DNA from: Paenacidovorax monticola | GTDB taxonomy: Bacteria; Pseudomonadota; Gammaproteobacteria; Burkholderiales; Burkholderiaceae_C | Direction of reading: 5' to 3' | Assembly: GCF_014489595.1 (NCBI RefSeq) | Contig: NZ_CP060790.1 | Location: 310,001-374,000 of the forward strand | Length of the DNA: 64,000 nucleotides | Shown here: piece by piece, positions 19,893-28,933 of the stretch | Position numbering within the stretch: position 1 is the stretch's first letter | How the letters are laid out: each line of letters opens with the position of its first letter | Position numbers and translations under genes: made by a program | Notes under the pieces: generated by a model | Told to the model about the DNA's origin: nothing | What the model saw: the letters and a program-made list of their open reading frames with translations, nothing else | The model's database searches: none

Positions 19893-20351
19893 ATGTCCGC
19901 CACGCTGCACTACCGCATCGGCGAGGCCGCCAAGCGCTCGGGCGTTTCGGCGGCCAACATCCGCTACTACGAGAAGGAAGGGTTGCTCGCGCCCGGGGGG
20001 CGCAGCGACAACAGCTATCGCTTCTACAGCGAGTCCGACCTGCACCGCCTGCGCTTCATCCGGCTGTGCCGCGCGATGGACATGTCGCTCGACGAGGTGC
20101 GCACGCTGCTGGCCATCGACGGCACGGGCGCAGAGGCCGATCACGTGGCCTGTGCCACGCTCGACGAGCACCTGGCGCATGTGCGCACGCGCCTGGCCGA
20201 GCTGCGCACGCTGGAGCAGGAGCTGCGCACGCTGCGCGGCCGCTGTGACGGCACCGACAGCCATTGCCACGTGATCGAGGCGCTGCACGAGCGTGCCGAG
20301 GCCCAGGCGCTCGCGCCGCAGCGCAACGCGCCAGCGCACCGCCATGTCTGA
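19893..20351 (+). CDS. cadR: MerR-family Cd/Pb/Zn-responsive regulator (CadR/PbrR type)
   Basis: A 152-residue MerR regulator that should bind the cadA operator and activate export when metal is present. The N-terminal winged helix (YRIGEAAKRSGVSAANIRYY) is followed by the standard RFYSESDLHRLRFIRLCRAM region and a long dimerisation helix. Three cysteines, C87, C118 and C125, match the spacing of the CadR/PbrR metal site (one before the long helix, then C-x6-C in CDGTDSHC). The C terminus is short and His-containing. The divergent layout with cadA and the operator between them confirm the pairing. Confidence 0.92.
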   Translation: MSATLHYRIGEAAKRSGVSAANIRYYEKEGLLAPGGRSDNSYRFYSESDLHRLRFIRLCRAMDMSLDEVRTLLAIDGTGAEADHVACATLDEHLAHVRTRLAELRTLEQELRTLRGRCDGTDSHCHVIEALHERAEAQALAPQRNAPAHRHV

Positions 20352-20360
20352 GCGTGCTTT

Positions 20361-20400
20361 GAAACCCATAGCTGCCGGCGCATGCGGGGATTGCCCTGCA
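20361..20400. repeat. Copy of a dispersed intergenic repeat
   Basis: After the cadR stop is ATAGCTGCCGGCGC followed by a small hairpin (TGCGGGG-ATTG-CCCTGCA). The leading block nearly matches ATAGCTGCCAGCGC at 57533-57546, and both are followed by a hairpin. This suggests a dispersed repeat family. The remaining bases up to the next gene at 20451 show nothing else clear. Confidence 0.45.
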
Positions 20401-20450
20401 GGCTCATTTGTTGTTACCGGGGCGGGCGCGTGCCGGCCTATGATCGCCGC

Positions 20451-21254
20451 ATGATCGCGAGCCTGGTCGACCTTTCCTGGCCCGAGCGCGTGTGGCGCAC
20501 GGCGCGGCGCTGGGCGCTGGCCTGGTCGCGCATCGTCTACCTGGGCGCGGTGGTACTGGTGCTGGTGCTCTCGCCGTCGAGCTACGGGCGCGGCACGCGC
20601 GGGCGGCTGGCGCGGCACATGTACCTCAACACGGCGCCCATCCTGCTGGGCTTCACGGTGCTCGCGGCGCTGATCTGCCTGGTGCTTACGCGCATCGTGG
20701 TCGTCACGGCGCTGAGCTACGGCCTCTCGCGCTACGCGCTCGAAATGGTGATCCGCGTGCTGGTGCTGGAGCTGATCCCGCTCACGGCCGCGCTGTTCGT
20801 GGCCATGCGCTGCACCATCCCCAACGGCGTGCAGCTCGCCTTCATGCGCAGCTCGGGGCATCTGGAGGCGCTGCGCCGCCACGGGGCCGATCCGGTGCGC
20901 GTGGAACTGCTGCCGCGCGTGGTGGCCGGCGTGTACGCCAGCATCACGCTGGCGGCCCTCTCGTGCGTGGTGGCGCTGGTGATGGCCTACCTGGGGGTGT
21001 ACGGCTTCAACCTCTCGGGCCTGCCCGCCTACACGCGCATGTTCGGCCATGTGTTCTCGCCGGCGGTCACCCTGCTGTTCGGCCTCAAGACCCTGTTCTT
21101 CAGCCTGGCCGTGGCGCTGATCCCCATGGCCTCGGCCCTGTACGCCCCGGACGGCGACGCCGTGCGGCCCGAGTCCGAGCTGGGCGGGCTCGCGCGCATG
21201 TTCGCCGTGCTGCTGCTGATCGAGATCGCCTCGCTGATGGGCAACTACTACTGA
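20451..21254 (+). CDS. MlaE-family ABC transporter permease
   Basis: A 267-residue integral membrane protein of the MlaE family, the permease of MCE/Mla-type lipid transporters that move phospholipids or other lipids between the two membranes. It shows about five to six membrane helices and the family core IPLTAALFVAMRCTIPNGVQ, followed by EALRRHGADPVRVELLPRVVA, the conserved cytoplasmic coupling region of this family. It is followed after 18 bp by an MCE-domain gene, as in Mla/Mce operons. No cognate ATPase gene is adjacent, which is unusual. The ATG at 20451 is preferred because upstream sequence is not membrane-like. Confidence 0.85.
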   Translation: MIASLVDLSWPERVWRTARRWALAWSRIVYLGAVVLVLVLSPSSYGRGTRGRLARHMYLNTAPILLGFTVLAALICLVLTRIVVVTALSYGLSRYALEMVIRVLVLELIPLTAALFVAMRCTIPNGVQLAFMRSSGHLEALRRHGADPVRVELLPRVVAGVYASITLAALSCVVALVMAYLGVYGFNLSGLPAYTRMFGHVFSPAVTLLFGLKTLFFSLAVALIPMASALYAPDGDAVRPESELGGLARMFAVLLLIEIASLMGNYY

Positions 21255-21272
21255 GAAGGTGCGACCACCCCC

Positions 21273-22274
21273 ATGACCGACCCAACCCCCCAACCCGCAC
21301 CGCCGCCCGCCGAGCTGCTGCGCCCCGTGGCGCACCTGCACGCCAAGGCCGCCGCGCTGCTGCTGTTCACGCTGGCCCTGATCGTGGGCTCGGTGGTGTA
21401 CCTGCTGTATGCGCGCGGCGCCTTCGAGCCCACGCAGGAACTGGTGCTCACGGCCGACGACTCGGAGGGCGTGGTGGTGGGCATGGACATGACCTTCTCG
21501 GGCTTCCCCGTGGGGCGCGTGCGCCGCATCGAGCTGGCGCCGGAGGGCAATGTGCACATCGTCGTCGACGTGCCGCGCAAGGACGCGCACTGGCTGCGCG
21601 AGTCGAGCGTGTTCACGCTCGTGCGGGGGCTGGTGGGCGGCACCACCATCAAGGCCTACAGCGGCATCCTGACCGATCCACCCCTCAAGGACGGCGCCGT
21701 GCGCCCCGTGCTGCGCGGCGATGCCACGGCCGAGATCCCGCAGCTCATGGCCGCGGCGCGCGAGCTGGTCTCCAACCTCACGGCGCTCACTGCGCAGGAC
21801 TCGGCGCTCTCCGCCACTGCGGCCAATGCGCAGGCACTGACCGAGCGGCTCAAGGGCCCGGGCGGCGCCTTGGGCGTGCTCATGGGCAACGAGCAGGACG
21901 CGCGCAAGATCGTTGCCACGCTCGAGCGCACCAACGCGCTGCTCGCGCGCATCGACGGCATGGCGGCCAAGGCCGACCGCCAGGTGTTTGGCGCGGACGG
22001 CGGCAAGGATGCCCTGGTGCCCGAGGTGCGCGCCGCCGTGGCCCAGCTCAACGGCCTGCTGGCCGACACCCGCGCCAGCCTGAAGAAGGTGGATGCCGTG
22101 CTCGTGGAGGCCCAGGCCATCGGCGCGAATGCGCGCGAGGCCACGGTCGACCTGGGGGCGCTGCGCTCCGAGGTGGAGAGCAACCTGCGCAAGGTCGAGT
22201 CGCTGCTGAACGAAGTCAATCGCAAGTGGCCTTTTGCGCGCGACCCGCGCGATCTGGAGCTCAAGCTGCCATGA
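21273..22274 (+). CDS. MlaD-family (MCE domain) lipid-transport protein
   Basis: A 333-residue protein anchored by one N-terminal membrane helix (AAALLLFTLALIVGSVVYLL). It has a single periplasmic MCE domain (about residues 50-130, with VVVGMDMTFSGFPVGRVRRI) and a long helical region that ends NEVNRKWPFARDPRDLELKL. MCE proteins form hexameric rings that conduct lipids through the periplasm. It belongs with the upstream permease and the downstream lipoprotein, whose start overlaps its stop (ATGA). The ATPase that should power the system is not in this operon. Confidence 0.88.
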   Translation: MTDPTPQPAPPPAELLRPVAHLHAKAAALLLFTLALIVGSVVYLLYARGAFEPTQELVLTADDSEGVVVGMDMTFSGFPVGRVRRIELAPEGNVHIVVDVPRKDAHWLRESSVFTLVRGLVGGTTIKAYSGILTDPPLKDGAVRPVLRGDATAEIPQLMAAARELVSNLTALTAQDSALSATAANAQALTERLKGPGGALGVLMGNEQDARKIVATLERTNALLARIDGMAAKADRQVFGADGGKDALVPEVRAAVAQLNGLLADTRASLKKVDAVLVEAQAIGANAREATVDLGALRSEVESNLRKVESLLNEVNRKWPFARDPRDLELKLP

Positions 22275-22978
22275 CACCGCACCCTTCCTCCCCTGGGGCG
22301 GCCCGCCGGGCTGCCGGCCTGCTGATGGGCGTGGCGCTTGCGGCCGCGCTGGCCGCCTGCGGCAGCCGCCCGCCCGTGCCCGACTGGCAGATCAATGCCC
22401 AGGGCGCGGCCCTGCGCGCCACCGAGGCCTATCTGTCTGGCCAGACGCGCGTGGAGCGGCTCGAATGGGCGCGTGCGCGTGCCGAGGTGGCCCGCACCGG
22501 GCGGCCCGATCTGCTGGCGAGACTGGAACTGATGCGCTGCGCCGCGCAGGGGGCCAGCCTGGCGCTGCAGCCCCCGGTGTGCGAGGGGTTCGAGGCGCTG
22601 CGCGCCGATGCCGCGGCACCCGAGCGCGCGTACGCCGCCTACCTGGCCGGGCGTGCAGACCCCTCCGAGGCGGCCCTGCTGCCCGAGGCGCATCGCGCCG
22701 TGCTGGCGGCAGGGGCCGATCCGGGCGCGGCGGTGGCGGCCATCGCGGACCCGTTGGCGCGCATGGTCGCGGCGGGGGCCCTGCTGCAGGCGGGGCGCGC
22801 GGGGCCTGCGGTCATGGCCCAGGCGGTGGACACCGCCTCGGCCCAGGGCTGGCGCAGGCCTCTGCTGGCCTGGCTGCTGGCCCAGGCACAGCGCGCCGAG
22901 CAGGCGGGGGACGCGGACGAGGCCGCCCGCCTGCGCCGGCGCATGGCCGTGGTCGAAGGCGGCGGGCCGCGCCCCTGA
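22271..22978 (+). CDS. Hypothetical lipoprotein coupled to the MCE operon
   Basis: A 235-residue protein with a lipoprotein signal (GLLMGVALAAALAACGS) and an Ala/Arg-rich all-helical mature region (AARATEAYLSG-like and WARARAEVARTGRP segments) with paired-helix repeats that could resemble TPR/Sel1 units. It does not look like the usual ABC-type auxiliary lipoprotein of Mla/Pqi systems, so I give no name. Its start overlaps the stop of the MlaD-family gene, which implies co-translation and a role at the same envelope machine. Confidence 0.7.
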   Translation: MTPHPSSPGAARRAAGLLMGVALAAALAACGSRPPVPDWQINAQGAALRATEAYLSGQTRVERLEWARARAEVARTGRPDLLARLELMRCAAQGASLALQPPVCEGFEALRADAAAPERAYAAYLAGRADPSEAALLPEAHRAVLAAGADPGAAVAAIADPLARMVAAGALLQAGRAGPAVMAQAVDTASAQGWRRPLLAWLLAQAQRAEQAGDADEAARLRRRMAVVEGGGPRP

Positions 22979-22984
22979 GAGGCG

Positions 22985-23326
22985 TTAGCGCAGGCGCGCC
23001 TGCAGGTCCGACTCCAGCGCCGAGCGCTCCAGCGCGAACTGCTGCGGGCCGATCTCCCGGGCCTCGAACTTGCGGGCCAGCGAGAGCATGAGCACGGTGT
23101 TTTCCAGACGGGCGTCCTGCTGCAGCGACGGCGGCAGTGCCGTGAGCCGGTCGAAGCTCTGTTGGTAGAACAGGCTCCAGTCCATGGCGCCGGCCTGGGC
23201 CTGGGCCATGGCGTTGTCGTACCAGCGCGTGTACTCCGCCAGGGCGCTGTCGTGCGGGCTGGAGCAGCCGACGACGAGCGCGATTGCGGCCACCAGGCTG
23301 GGGAGGGAAGAAAAGCGGGTGTGCAC
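22985..23326 (-). CDS. Small hypothetical lipoprotein, GTG start
   Basis: A 113-residue protein with signal sequence LPSLVAAIALVVGCSS, giving a lipid-modified Cys, and a helical mature region (SALAEYTRWYDNAMAQAQAG; ALERSALESDLQARLR). No domain is recognised. The GTG at 23326 is preceded by a strong AGGAGG at good spacing, which decides the start. It is convergent with the MCE operon, with six bases between the stop codons, so it is transcribed separately. Confidence 0.65.
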   Translation of the reverse strand: MHTRFSSLPSLVAAIALVVGCSSPHDSALAEYTRWYDNAMAQAQAGAMDWSLFYQQSFDRLTALPPSLQQDARLENTVLMLSLARKFEAREIGPQQFALERSALESDLQARLR

Positions 23327-23440
23327 GATCGTCCTCCTACGGTAGGCAGGGCCGGGCCGGGCCGGTCCTGTGCAGCACCAGATGCTACGCCGTTGCTATG
23401 CTTTTTGCCAGTCCGTTGGCAAGGAGGGGGCGCGCGTGCG

Positions 23441-23611
23441 TCAGGAAGGCAACAGCCGCAGCAACTGGGCGGGCAGGTTGAGCAGCGAGTCGGACAGTTG
23501 GGCCGCGTTGTCGGGCAACAGCGTCAGGGCAGAGGCCGCGAGCGCGAGCAGTACGGCCGCGGTGAAGGCGGCCACAGGGTGGTGGCGCTTGGTGGGGTGG
23601 CGAGGCTTCAT
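23441..23611 (-). CDS. Small single-helix membrane protein (hypothetical)
   Basis: A 56-residue open frame: a basic N terminus (MKPRHPTKRHHP), one hydrophobic helix (VAAFTAAVLLALAASALTLL), and a short amphipathic C terminus (LLNLPAQLLRLLPS). A GGGAAG sequence sits six bases before the ATG at 23611. The positive-then-hydrophobic pattern fits a real small membrane protein rather than a chance frame. No homologue is recognised, and the function is unknown. The sequence between it and the porin terminator holds short inverted repeats (TGGAGG-CGGAA-CCTCCA at 23643-23659). Confidence 0.45.
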   Translation of the reverse strand: MKPRHPTKRHHPVAAFTAAVLLALAASALTLLPDNAAQLSDSLLNLPAQLLRLLPS

Positions 23612-23742
23612 GGCAGCTTCCCGGTTCAATGGCTGGGCTACATGGAGGCGGAACCTCCATTGAAGCCGCTGAACCCTTCCACATTACTGCGCTGAGGTGT
23701 CGGCGTGTAAGCAGGTGAAACCGCGCACCGCAAGCGTGCAAA

Positions 23743-23779
23743 AGAAAACGGCGCAAGGCCCATGGAAGCCTTGCGCCGT
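23743..23779 (-). terminator. Rho-independent terminator of the porin gene
   Basis: A 12-bp perfect stem, ACGGCGCAAGGC paired with GCCTTGCGCCGT (23748-23759 and 23768-23779), closes an 8-base loop. On the minus strand it is followed by TTTTCTTTT. It lies 26 bp past the porin stop codon. Confidence 0.9.
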
Positions 23780-23805
23780 TTCGCGGCGGGAGCCGCGCCA
23801 GCCGG

Positions 23806-24822
23806 TCAGAAGCGGTGGCGAATGCCCAGGATCAGGCTGTTGCCCGAGTTCACGCCGGTGAGCTGGTCGCGCATGTACACGGCGTACAGGTCGGTGCGCT
23901 TGGACATGTTGTGGTCGTAGCCCACGCTGGTGGTGGTACGGCGCACGTCGGTGTTGTCCATCTTGGTGCGGGCCACGGAGGCCTTGATGGCGCCCACGCC
24001 GTTCATCACGGGCACTTCGCCGCTCAGCGAGAAGGTCTTGCGGTCATCGCCCGCGCCGTCGGTCTTGGCCTTGCCATAGGTGGCGTACACCTTGGCCACG
24101 CTGAAGTCGTAGGCGCCGCCCACCATCCAGTCGGTCTTCTTCGCGCCGAACAGGGACTGGATGGGGTTGCTGATCTGGGCGTTCTCGTAGAAGCCCATGA
24201 CCGTCAGCGGACCGCCGAAGTACATCACGTTCAGGCCCGTGTTGTTCTTGCCGCCCTTGCCGGCCTGCTCGCCGAACTGGTAGTGCAGGTTGGCCTTCAG
24301 GCCGCCGAAGACGGGAGTGGTGTAGACGACCTGATTGCCCCAGCCCGTGTCGGCGGGGGTCGTGCCGGGAACGGCCGTGGTGCCCAGGTTGGCGTGCAGC
24401 ACCAGGGGGGCAATGGTGAACGAGTCACCAAACGGGTTCAGCAGGATGGTGGGCAGGAAGTTGGGCGCCATGCCGCGGCCCAGGGAGACGGAGCCAAAGT
24501 TGCCGGACAGGCCCACGTTGGCGTCGCGCGAGAAGAAGGGGTCGCCGTTGAAGCGGCCAGGCGCGCCCGTGTCGGCGCGGAAGAACGAGGTCAGCAGGAA
24601 GTTGGCCTTGAGGCCGCCGCCCAGGTCTTCGGTGCCCTTGAAGCCGAACCACGAGGTGGTCATGCCGCCGGAGCCGACGACGCTGGTGCTCTTGGCGTTG
24701 CCCGCCAGGCGCATCGAACCAACATAGACGTCCACCAGGCCGGTCGCTTGGACCGAGCTTTGGGCGTGGACCGAACCCAAACACGCCAGGGTTGCACCCA
24801 GGGCAATCAACGATTTCTTCAT
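23806..24822 (-). CDS. Gram-negative outer-membrane porin (betaproteobacterial trimeric type)
   Basis: A 338-residue porin of the OmpC/Omp32-like 16-strand family. The signal peptide is MKKSLIALGATLACLGSVHA and the mature protein starts QSSVQATGLVDVYVGSMRLA. Typical elements are TSWFGFKGTEDLGGGLKANF, SRDANVGLSGNFGSVSLGR, alternating beta strands, and the C-terminal phenylalanine (LILGIRHRF) required for insertion by BAM. It should allow diffusion of small, probably anionic, solutes. The gene is monocistronic, with its own terminator, and its AT-rich upstream region carries an AGGA ribosome-binding site. Codon use is that of a highly expressed gene. Confidence 0.95.
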   Translation of the reverse strand: MKKSLIALGATLACLGSVHAQSSVQATGLVDVYVGSMRLAGNAKSTSVVGSGGMTTSWFGFKGTEDLGGGLKANFLLTSFFRADTGAPGRFNGDPFFSRDANVGLSGNFGSVSLGRGMAPNFLPTILLNPFGDSFTIAPLVLHANLGTTAVPGTTPADTGWGNQVVYTTPVFGGLKANLHYQFGEQAGKGGKNNTGLNVMYFGGPLTVMGFYENAQISNPIQSLFGAKKTDWMVGGAYDFSVAKVYATYGKAKTDGAGDDRKTFSLSGEVPVMNGVGAIKASVARTKMDNTDVRRTTTSVGYDHNMSKRTDLYAVYMRDQLTGVNSGNSLILGIRHRF

Positions 24823-24974
24823 GAGGCAGATTCCTGTAAAAAAATTACCTACGAATTATTACAGTAAACCGCACGCCAAATACGGATGTTGTTTTTGTGC
24901 ATGCAATTTCGGGTATATGCCAAATCGCATGTTGTTGCTTTCACGCCAAGCTGCACCGGGCTGGTGCGCATGCA

Positions 24975-26894
24975 TCAAATCTGTACGCGTGCACCCAGTT
25001 CCACCACAGCGTTGCTGGGGAGTTTGAAGAACTCGACCACGCTGCCCGCGTTGCGGCTCATGGCCGCGAAAAGCCGCTCGCGCCAGCGCGCCATGGCGCC
25101 GCCGGACGATGGCACCACGGTCTCGCGGCTCAGGAAGAACGAGGTCTCGAACGGGTCCAGACGCAGTCCCTGGGGCTCCGTGAGGAGCAACGCCTTGGGG
25201 ACGTCGGGCGTATTCATGAAACCAAAGTACAAGGTGATTTGCCAGAAACCATGGCCCAGCGCCTGCACGCTCACGCGCTCGTCCATCGGCACCCAGGGCA
25301 CCTCGCGGAACACCACCGTGAGCACAATGTTGCGCATGTGCAACACCTGGTTGTGCTTCAGGTTGTGCAGCAGCGCGGGCGGCACGGTGGTAGGGTCGGT
25401 CACCAGGTACACGGCGGTGCGTTCGGCCCGCTGCAGGGTCTGCGGCTGCAGGCTCTCGATGAACGGTGCCAGTTCGAGCCCTTCCTTGCGGATGCTCTGC
25501 ACCAGCAGGGTGCGTCCGCGTGCCCAGGTACTCATAAGCAAGAACAGGGCCAGGCCCAGCGTGAGGGGGAACCAGCCTCCGTCGAGGAACTTGACGGCGC
25601 AGCCCGCGACCAGCAGCGCGTCGATGGCAAGGAAGAACGCCGTGGCGCCGATGGCCACGGGCGCTGGCAGGCGCCAGCCCTCGCGCACGACGAAGTAGGT
25701 CAGCACCGTGGTGATGAACATCGTGAGCGTCACGGCGATGCCATAGGCGGCTGCGAGCGCGGACGAACTGCCGAACCCGAGCACCGCCGCGATCACGCCC
25801 GCCAGCAGTGCCCAGTTCATGGAGGGGATGTAGATCTGGCCTGCCTCGCGGGCCGAGGTGTACTTGACGGCCATGCGCGGCATGAAGCCGAGCTGGATGG
25901 CCTGCTTGGTCATCGAGTAGGTGCCCGAGATCACCGCCTGCGACGCGATGATGGCCGCCAGCGTCGCCAGCACCAGCACGGGCAGCACCCAGGCATCGGG
26001 GAACAGGCGGTAGAACGGGTTCTCGATGGCGGCAGGGGCGCCCATGAGCAGGGCGCCCTGGCCCATGTAGTTGAGGGCCAGCGCGGGCAGCACGATCACG
26101 CTCCACGCCAGCTGGATGGGGCGCCGGCCGAAGTGCCCCATATCGGCGTACAGCGCCTCGGCTCCCGTGAGGGCCAGCACGATGGCCCCCACGGCCGCGA
26201 ACAGGTGCCATCCGCGCGCGGCCAGGAAGTCCAGCGCGCGCAGCGGGTTCAGTGCCGCCAGGATGGCCGGCTGCCGCACGATGTGCAGCGCGCCCACGAT
26301 GCCCAGCGTGGCGAACCACAGCACGATGATGGGACCGAAGAGCCGGCCCACCACGCCCGTGCCGAAGCGCTGCATGACGAACAGCCCCACGAGGACGGCC
26401 ACCGTGGCGGGCACGACGTAGGGCTTGAGCACGGGCGTGACCAGCTCCAGCCCCTCCATGGCGCTGAGCACCGAGATCGCCGGCGTGATGACGCTGTCGC
26501 CATAGAACAGCGTGGCGCCGAACACGCCGAGCAGCAGCAGGCCATGGCGCAGGCGAGGGCGGCCCTGCGTGGCGCTGGCCGCCAGCGCCGTGAGCGCGAG
26601 GCCGCCGCCCTCGCCACGGTTGTCGGCGCGCAGGATCAGCACCACGTACTTGAGTGTGACCACCAGCATCAGGGCCCAGAAGATCACGGACACCGCGCCG
26701 ATGAGGTTGTGCGCGTCCAGGGGCACCCCGGTGGCCGGCGCGAAGATCTCCTTCACGGTGTACAGGGGGCTGGTGCCGATGTCGCCGAAGACGACGCCGA
26801 TGGCCCCCAGCGTCAGCGCGGCGAGCCCCTGAGGGTGCGTTCCTTGTGAGTGGAAGGGTGTTCCTTCTGTGACCGGAGGGGCTGTGGAGGGCAT
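24975..26894 (-). CDS. kup: Potassium transport protein Kup
   Basis: A 639-residue K+/H+ symporter of the KUP/HAK family, close to the usual size of about 620-630. Visible family signatures are [20 protein letters not shown] at the N terminus, [66 protein letters not shown] and NYMGQGALL, giving twelve membrane helices and a soluble C-terminal domain from about residue 460. It imports potassium under low supply. The start [11 protein letters not shown] (26894) puts the first helix about 25 residues in. It is divergent from the MgtC-family gene across 142 bp. Confidence 0.95.
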   Translation of the reverse strand: MPSTAPPVTEGTPFHSQGTHPQGLAALTLGAIGVVFGDIGTSPLYTVKEIFAPATGVPLDAHNLIGAVSVIFWALMLVVTLKYVVLILRADNRGEGGGLALTALAASATQGRPRLRHGLLLLGVFGATLFYGDSVITPAISVLSAMEGLELVTPVLKPYVVPATVAVLVGLFVMQRFGTGVVGRLFGPIIVLWFATLGIVGALHIVRQPAILAALNPLRALDFLAARGWHLFAAVGAIVLALTGAEALYADMGHFGRRPIQLAWSVIVLPALALNYMGQGALLMGAPAAIENPFYRLFPDAWVLPVLVLATLAAIIASQAVISGTYSMTKQAIQLGFMPRMAVKYTSAREAGQIYIPSMNWALLAGVIAAVLGFGSSSALAAAYGIAVTLTMFITTVLTYFVVREGWRLPAPVAIGATAFFLAIDALLVAGCAVKFLDGGWFPLTLGLALFLLMSTWARGRTLLVQSIRKEGLELAPFIESLQPQTLQRAERTAVYLVTDPTTVPPALLHNLKHNQVLHMRNIVLTVVFREVPWVPMDERVSVQALGHGFWQITLYFGFMNTPDVPKALLLTEPQGLRLDPFETSFFLSRETVVPSSGGAMARWRERLFAAMSRNAGSVVEFFKLPSNAVVELGARVQI

Positions 26895-27036
26895 GGAGGG
26901 CCTTGGAAGGACGTGGTGGTGCCACGATAGCGCGCCGCGGATGGAGCGGCAAGGGCGCGTGCTTCCTGGCGCCACCGAGTCACCGCAAGCTGGTATGTTC
27001 GGCGCTTTGCCACTGCCCATGGATGCCGGAGAACCG

Positions 27037-27765
27037 ATGCAAGCCCTGCAACAATTCAGCGCCCCGGCCTTGCTCAACACGCTGGTGAGCCTGGCCACGG
27101 CCTTTGCCCTGGGCGGCGTGATCGGCTTCGAGCGCCAGGTGCGCCAGCGCACGGCGGGGTTGCGCACCAATACGCTCGTGGCCGTGGGGGCGGCCATCTT
27201 CGTGGCGCTGGGCAACCGGCTCTTCGAGATCCACGGCGGCACGCAGGGCGCGGTGCATGTGGTGGCCTACGTGGTCTCGGGCATCGGCTTCCTGGGCGCG
27301 GGCGCGATCATGAAGGAGGGTGCCAACGTGACCGGCCTCAACACCGCCGCCACGCTGTGGGGTTCGGGCGCCGTGGGGGCCTGTGCGGGGGCGGGGCTGA
27401 TCGGCGAGGCCGTGCTTGCGGCGCTGTTCGTGCTTGCCAGCAACACCCTGCTGCGCCCGGTGGTCAACCGCATCAACCGCCGCCCCGTCAACGAAGAGGC
27501 CAGCGAGGCGACCTACACGGTCTACGTGATCTGCCGTCGTGACGCGCAGGCCGATGCGCGCGAGTCCGTGCTCGGACTGCTCGAGGCCGCGAGCTATCCG
27601 GTGCGCGAGATCGACCAGCATGCCTTCGGCCCGCAGGACGCGGAGATCGAAGCCACGCTCTACGCCACGGCCGTGAACGGCGAGGAACTCGACAAGGTGA
27701 TGCAGCAGATCGAGGCGCTGCCCGGCGTGACGCAGGCGTTCTGGAACACCAGTACGGACGAGTAG
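27037..27765 (+). CDS. MgtC/SapB family membrane protein
   Basis: A 242-residue membrane protein. The MgtC/SapB core is clear: [60 protein letters not shown] and [20 protein letters not shown] cytoplasmic C-terminal ACT-like domain of about 80 residues follows ([20 protein letters not shown]). MgtC relatives affect Mg2+ homeostasis or membrane potential rather than acting as simple transporters. The ATG at 27037 has GGAG nine bases upstream; an in-frame ATG at 27019 is less well placed. Its neighbour Kup also concerns cation balance. Confidence 0.9.
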   Translation: MQALQQFSAPALLNTLVSLATAFALGGVIGFERQVRQRTAGLRTNTLVAVGAAIFVALGNRLFEIHGGTQGAVHVVAYVVSGIGFLGAGAIMKEGANVTGLNTAATLWGSGAVGACAGAGLIGEAVLAALFVLASNTLLRPVVNRINRRPVNEEASEATYTVYVICRRDAQADARESVLGLLEAASYPVREIDQHAFGPQDAEIEATLYATAVNGEELDKVMQQIEALPGVTQAFWNTSTDE

Positions 27766-27778
27766 TTCCGGACTTGGG

Positions 27779-27840
27779 TGGGTTTTTAGATGATTTGGTT
27801 GTTATAAGTCTTCTAAAAATTAGTTCTGGTTTTAAGGCGT
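27779..27840. promoter_or_regulatory. AT-rich regulatory region upstream of the CysB-family gene
   Basis: A stretch of markedly lower GC follows the MgtC-family stop, with runs such as GGTTGTTATAAGTCTTC and CTAAAAATTAG. It lies 140-200 bp upstream of the CysB-family regulator and is the only AT-rich block between the two genes. It could hold promoters and a LysR-type site, but no exact operator can be defined. Confidence 0.4.
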
Positions 27841-27982
27841 GGATTTGAGAATGGGCGCATGACCCATTGCGGGGCCACAAGCCACCGAACATGACCCGAT
27901 CCAGCCTGCCATTCGCACCTATGCCAGCCCGCGTCCCGCCCGTCCGCGCATCCAGCCACCCCGGTCGTGAAGGGGGCGCGCC

Positions 27983-28930
27983 ATGAACTTCCAGCAACTG
28001 CGTTCCGTGCGCGAGGCCGTGCGCTGCGGCTTCAACCTCACCGAGGTGGCGGCCATGCTCTACACCTCGCAGCCCGGCGTGAGCCGCCAGATCCGCGAGC
28101 TGGAGGACGAACTGGGCGTGCAGATCTTCGTGCGCGCGGGCAAGCGCCTCACGGGCCTCACGCAGCCCGGCGAGTCCATCCTGCCCATCGTCGACCGGCT
28201 GCTGCTCGAATCGGAAAATCTGCGCCGCGCGGGCAAGGACTTCAGCGCCTCGCAGCAGGGCCGGCTCACGGTGGCGGCCACGCACTCGCAGGCGCGCTAC
28301 GCGCTGCCGCCCGTGGTGCGCGACTTCCGCGCCATGTTCCCGCAGGTCACGCTGCATCTGCACCAGGGCTCGCCCAAGCAGGTGGCCGAAATGCTGCTCA
28401 CGGGCGAGGCCGACATCGGCGTGGCCACCGAGGCGCTCGCGCAGCACGACGCGCTCGTCACCCTGCCGTGCTACCGCTGGACGCACAGCGTGGTGCTGCC
28501 GCAAGGGCACCCGCTGCTCGACATCGAGGGGCCGCTCACGCTGCAGCAGCTCGCGCGCTACCCCATCATCACCTACGAGGTGGGCTTCACCGGGCGCTCG
28601 CATATCGACGAGGCCTTCGAGCGCGAGGGGCTGCAGCCCGACATCGTACTCAGCGCCATGGACGCCGACGTGATCAAGACCTATGTGGAACTCGGCATGG
28701 GGGTGGGCATCATTGCCTCGATCGCGCTCGACCCCGAGCGCGACCGCCACCTGGGATCGCTTGACGCGCGCCACCTGTTCGACTTCAACGTCACGCGCCT
28801 GGCGATCCGGCGCGGCAGCTGGCTGCGCGGCTACGTCTACAGCTTCATCGAGACCTTCGTGCCCACGCTCACGCGCCAGGCCGTGGAGGCCGCGCTGCAG
28901 GAGCCGGCCGCCCGCGACGCGGTGCTGTGA
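27983..28930 (+). CDS. CysB-family LysR-type transcriptional regulator
   Basis: A 315-residue LTTR. The N terminus MNFQQLRSVREAVRCGFNLT, then EVAAMLYTSQPGVSRQIREL and FVRAGKRLTGLTQPG, match the CysB/Cbl/SsuR subfamily, which activates sulfate and organosulfur assimilation and senses O-acetylserine, N-acetylserine, sulfate or APS. The effector domain has the family-like LTVAATHSQARYALP, with ATHSQARY being the anion-binding loop of CysB-type proteins. The downstream monooxygenase gene is convergent, with the stops 3 bp apart. This subfamily assignment is a main reason to read the 28-46.6 kb region as a sulfur-scavenging locus. Confidence 0.92.
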   Translation: MNFQQLRSVREAVRCGFNLTEVAAMLYTSQPGVSRQIRELEDELGVQIFVRAGKRLTGLTQPGESILPIVDRLLLESENLRRAGKDFSASQQGRLTVAATHSQARYALPPVVRDFRAMFPQVTLHLHQGSPKQVAEMLLTGEADIGVATEALAQHDALVTLPCYRWTHSVVLPQGHPLLDIEGPLTLQQLARYPIITYEVGFTGRSHIDEAFEREGLQPDIVLSAMDADVIKTYVELGMGVGIIASIALDPERDRHLGSLDARHLFDFNVTRLAIRRGSWLRGYVYSFIETFVPTLTRQAVEAALQEPAARDAVL

Positions 28931-28933
28931 CGT

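Noticed and set aside
24897..26849. 650-codon open frame on the plus strand opposite kup
   Set aside because: Its composition (His, Arg, Gln, Gly-rich, no folds) is that of an antisense shadow; kup accounts fully for the region.
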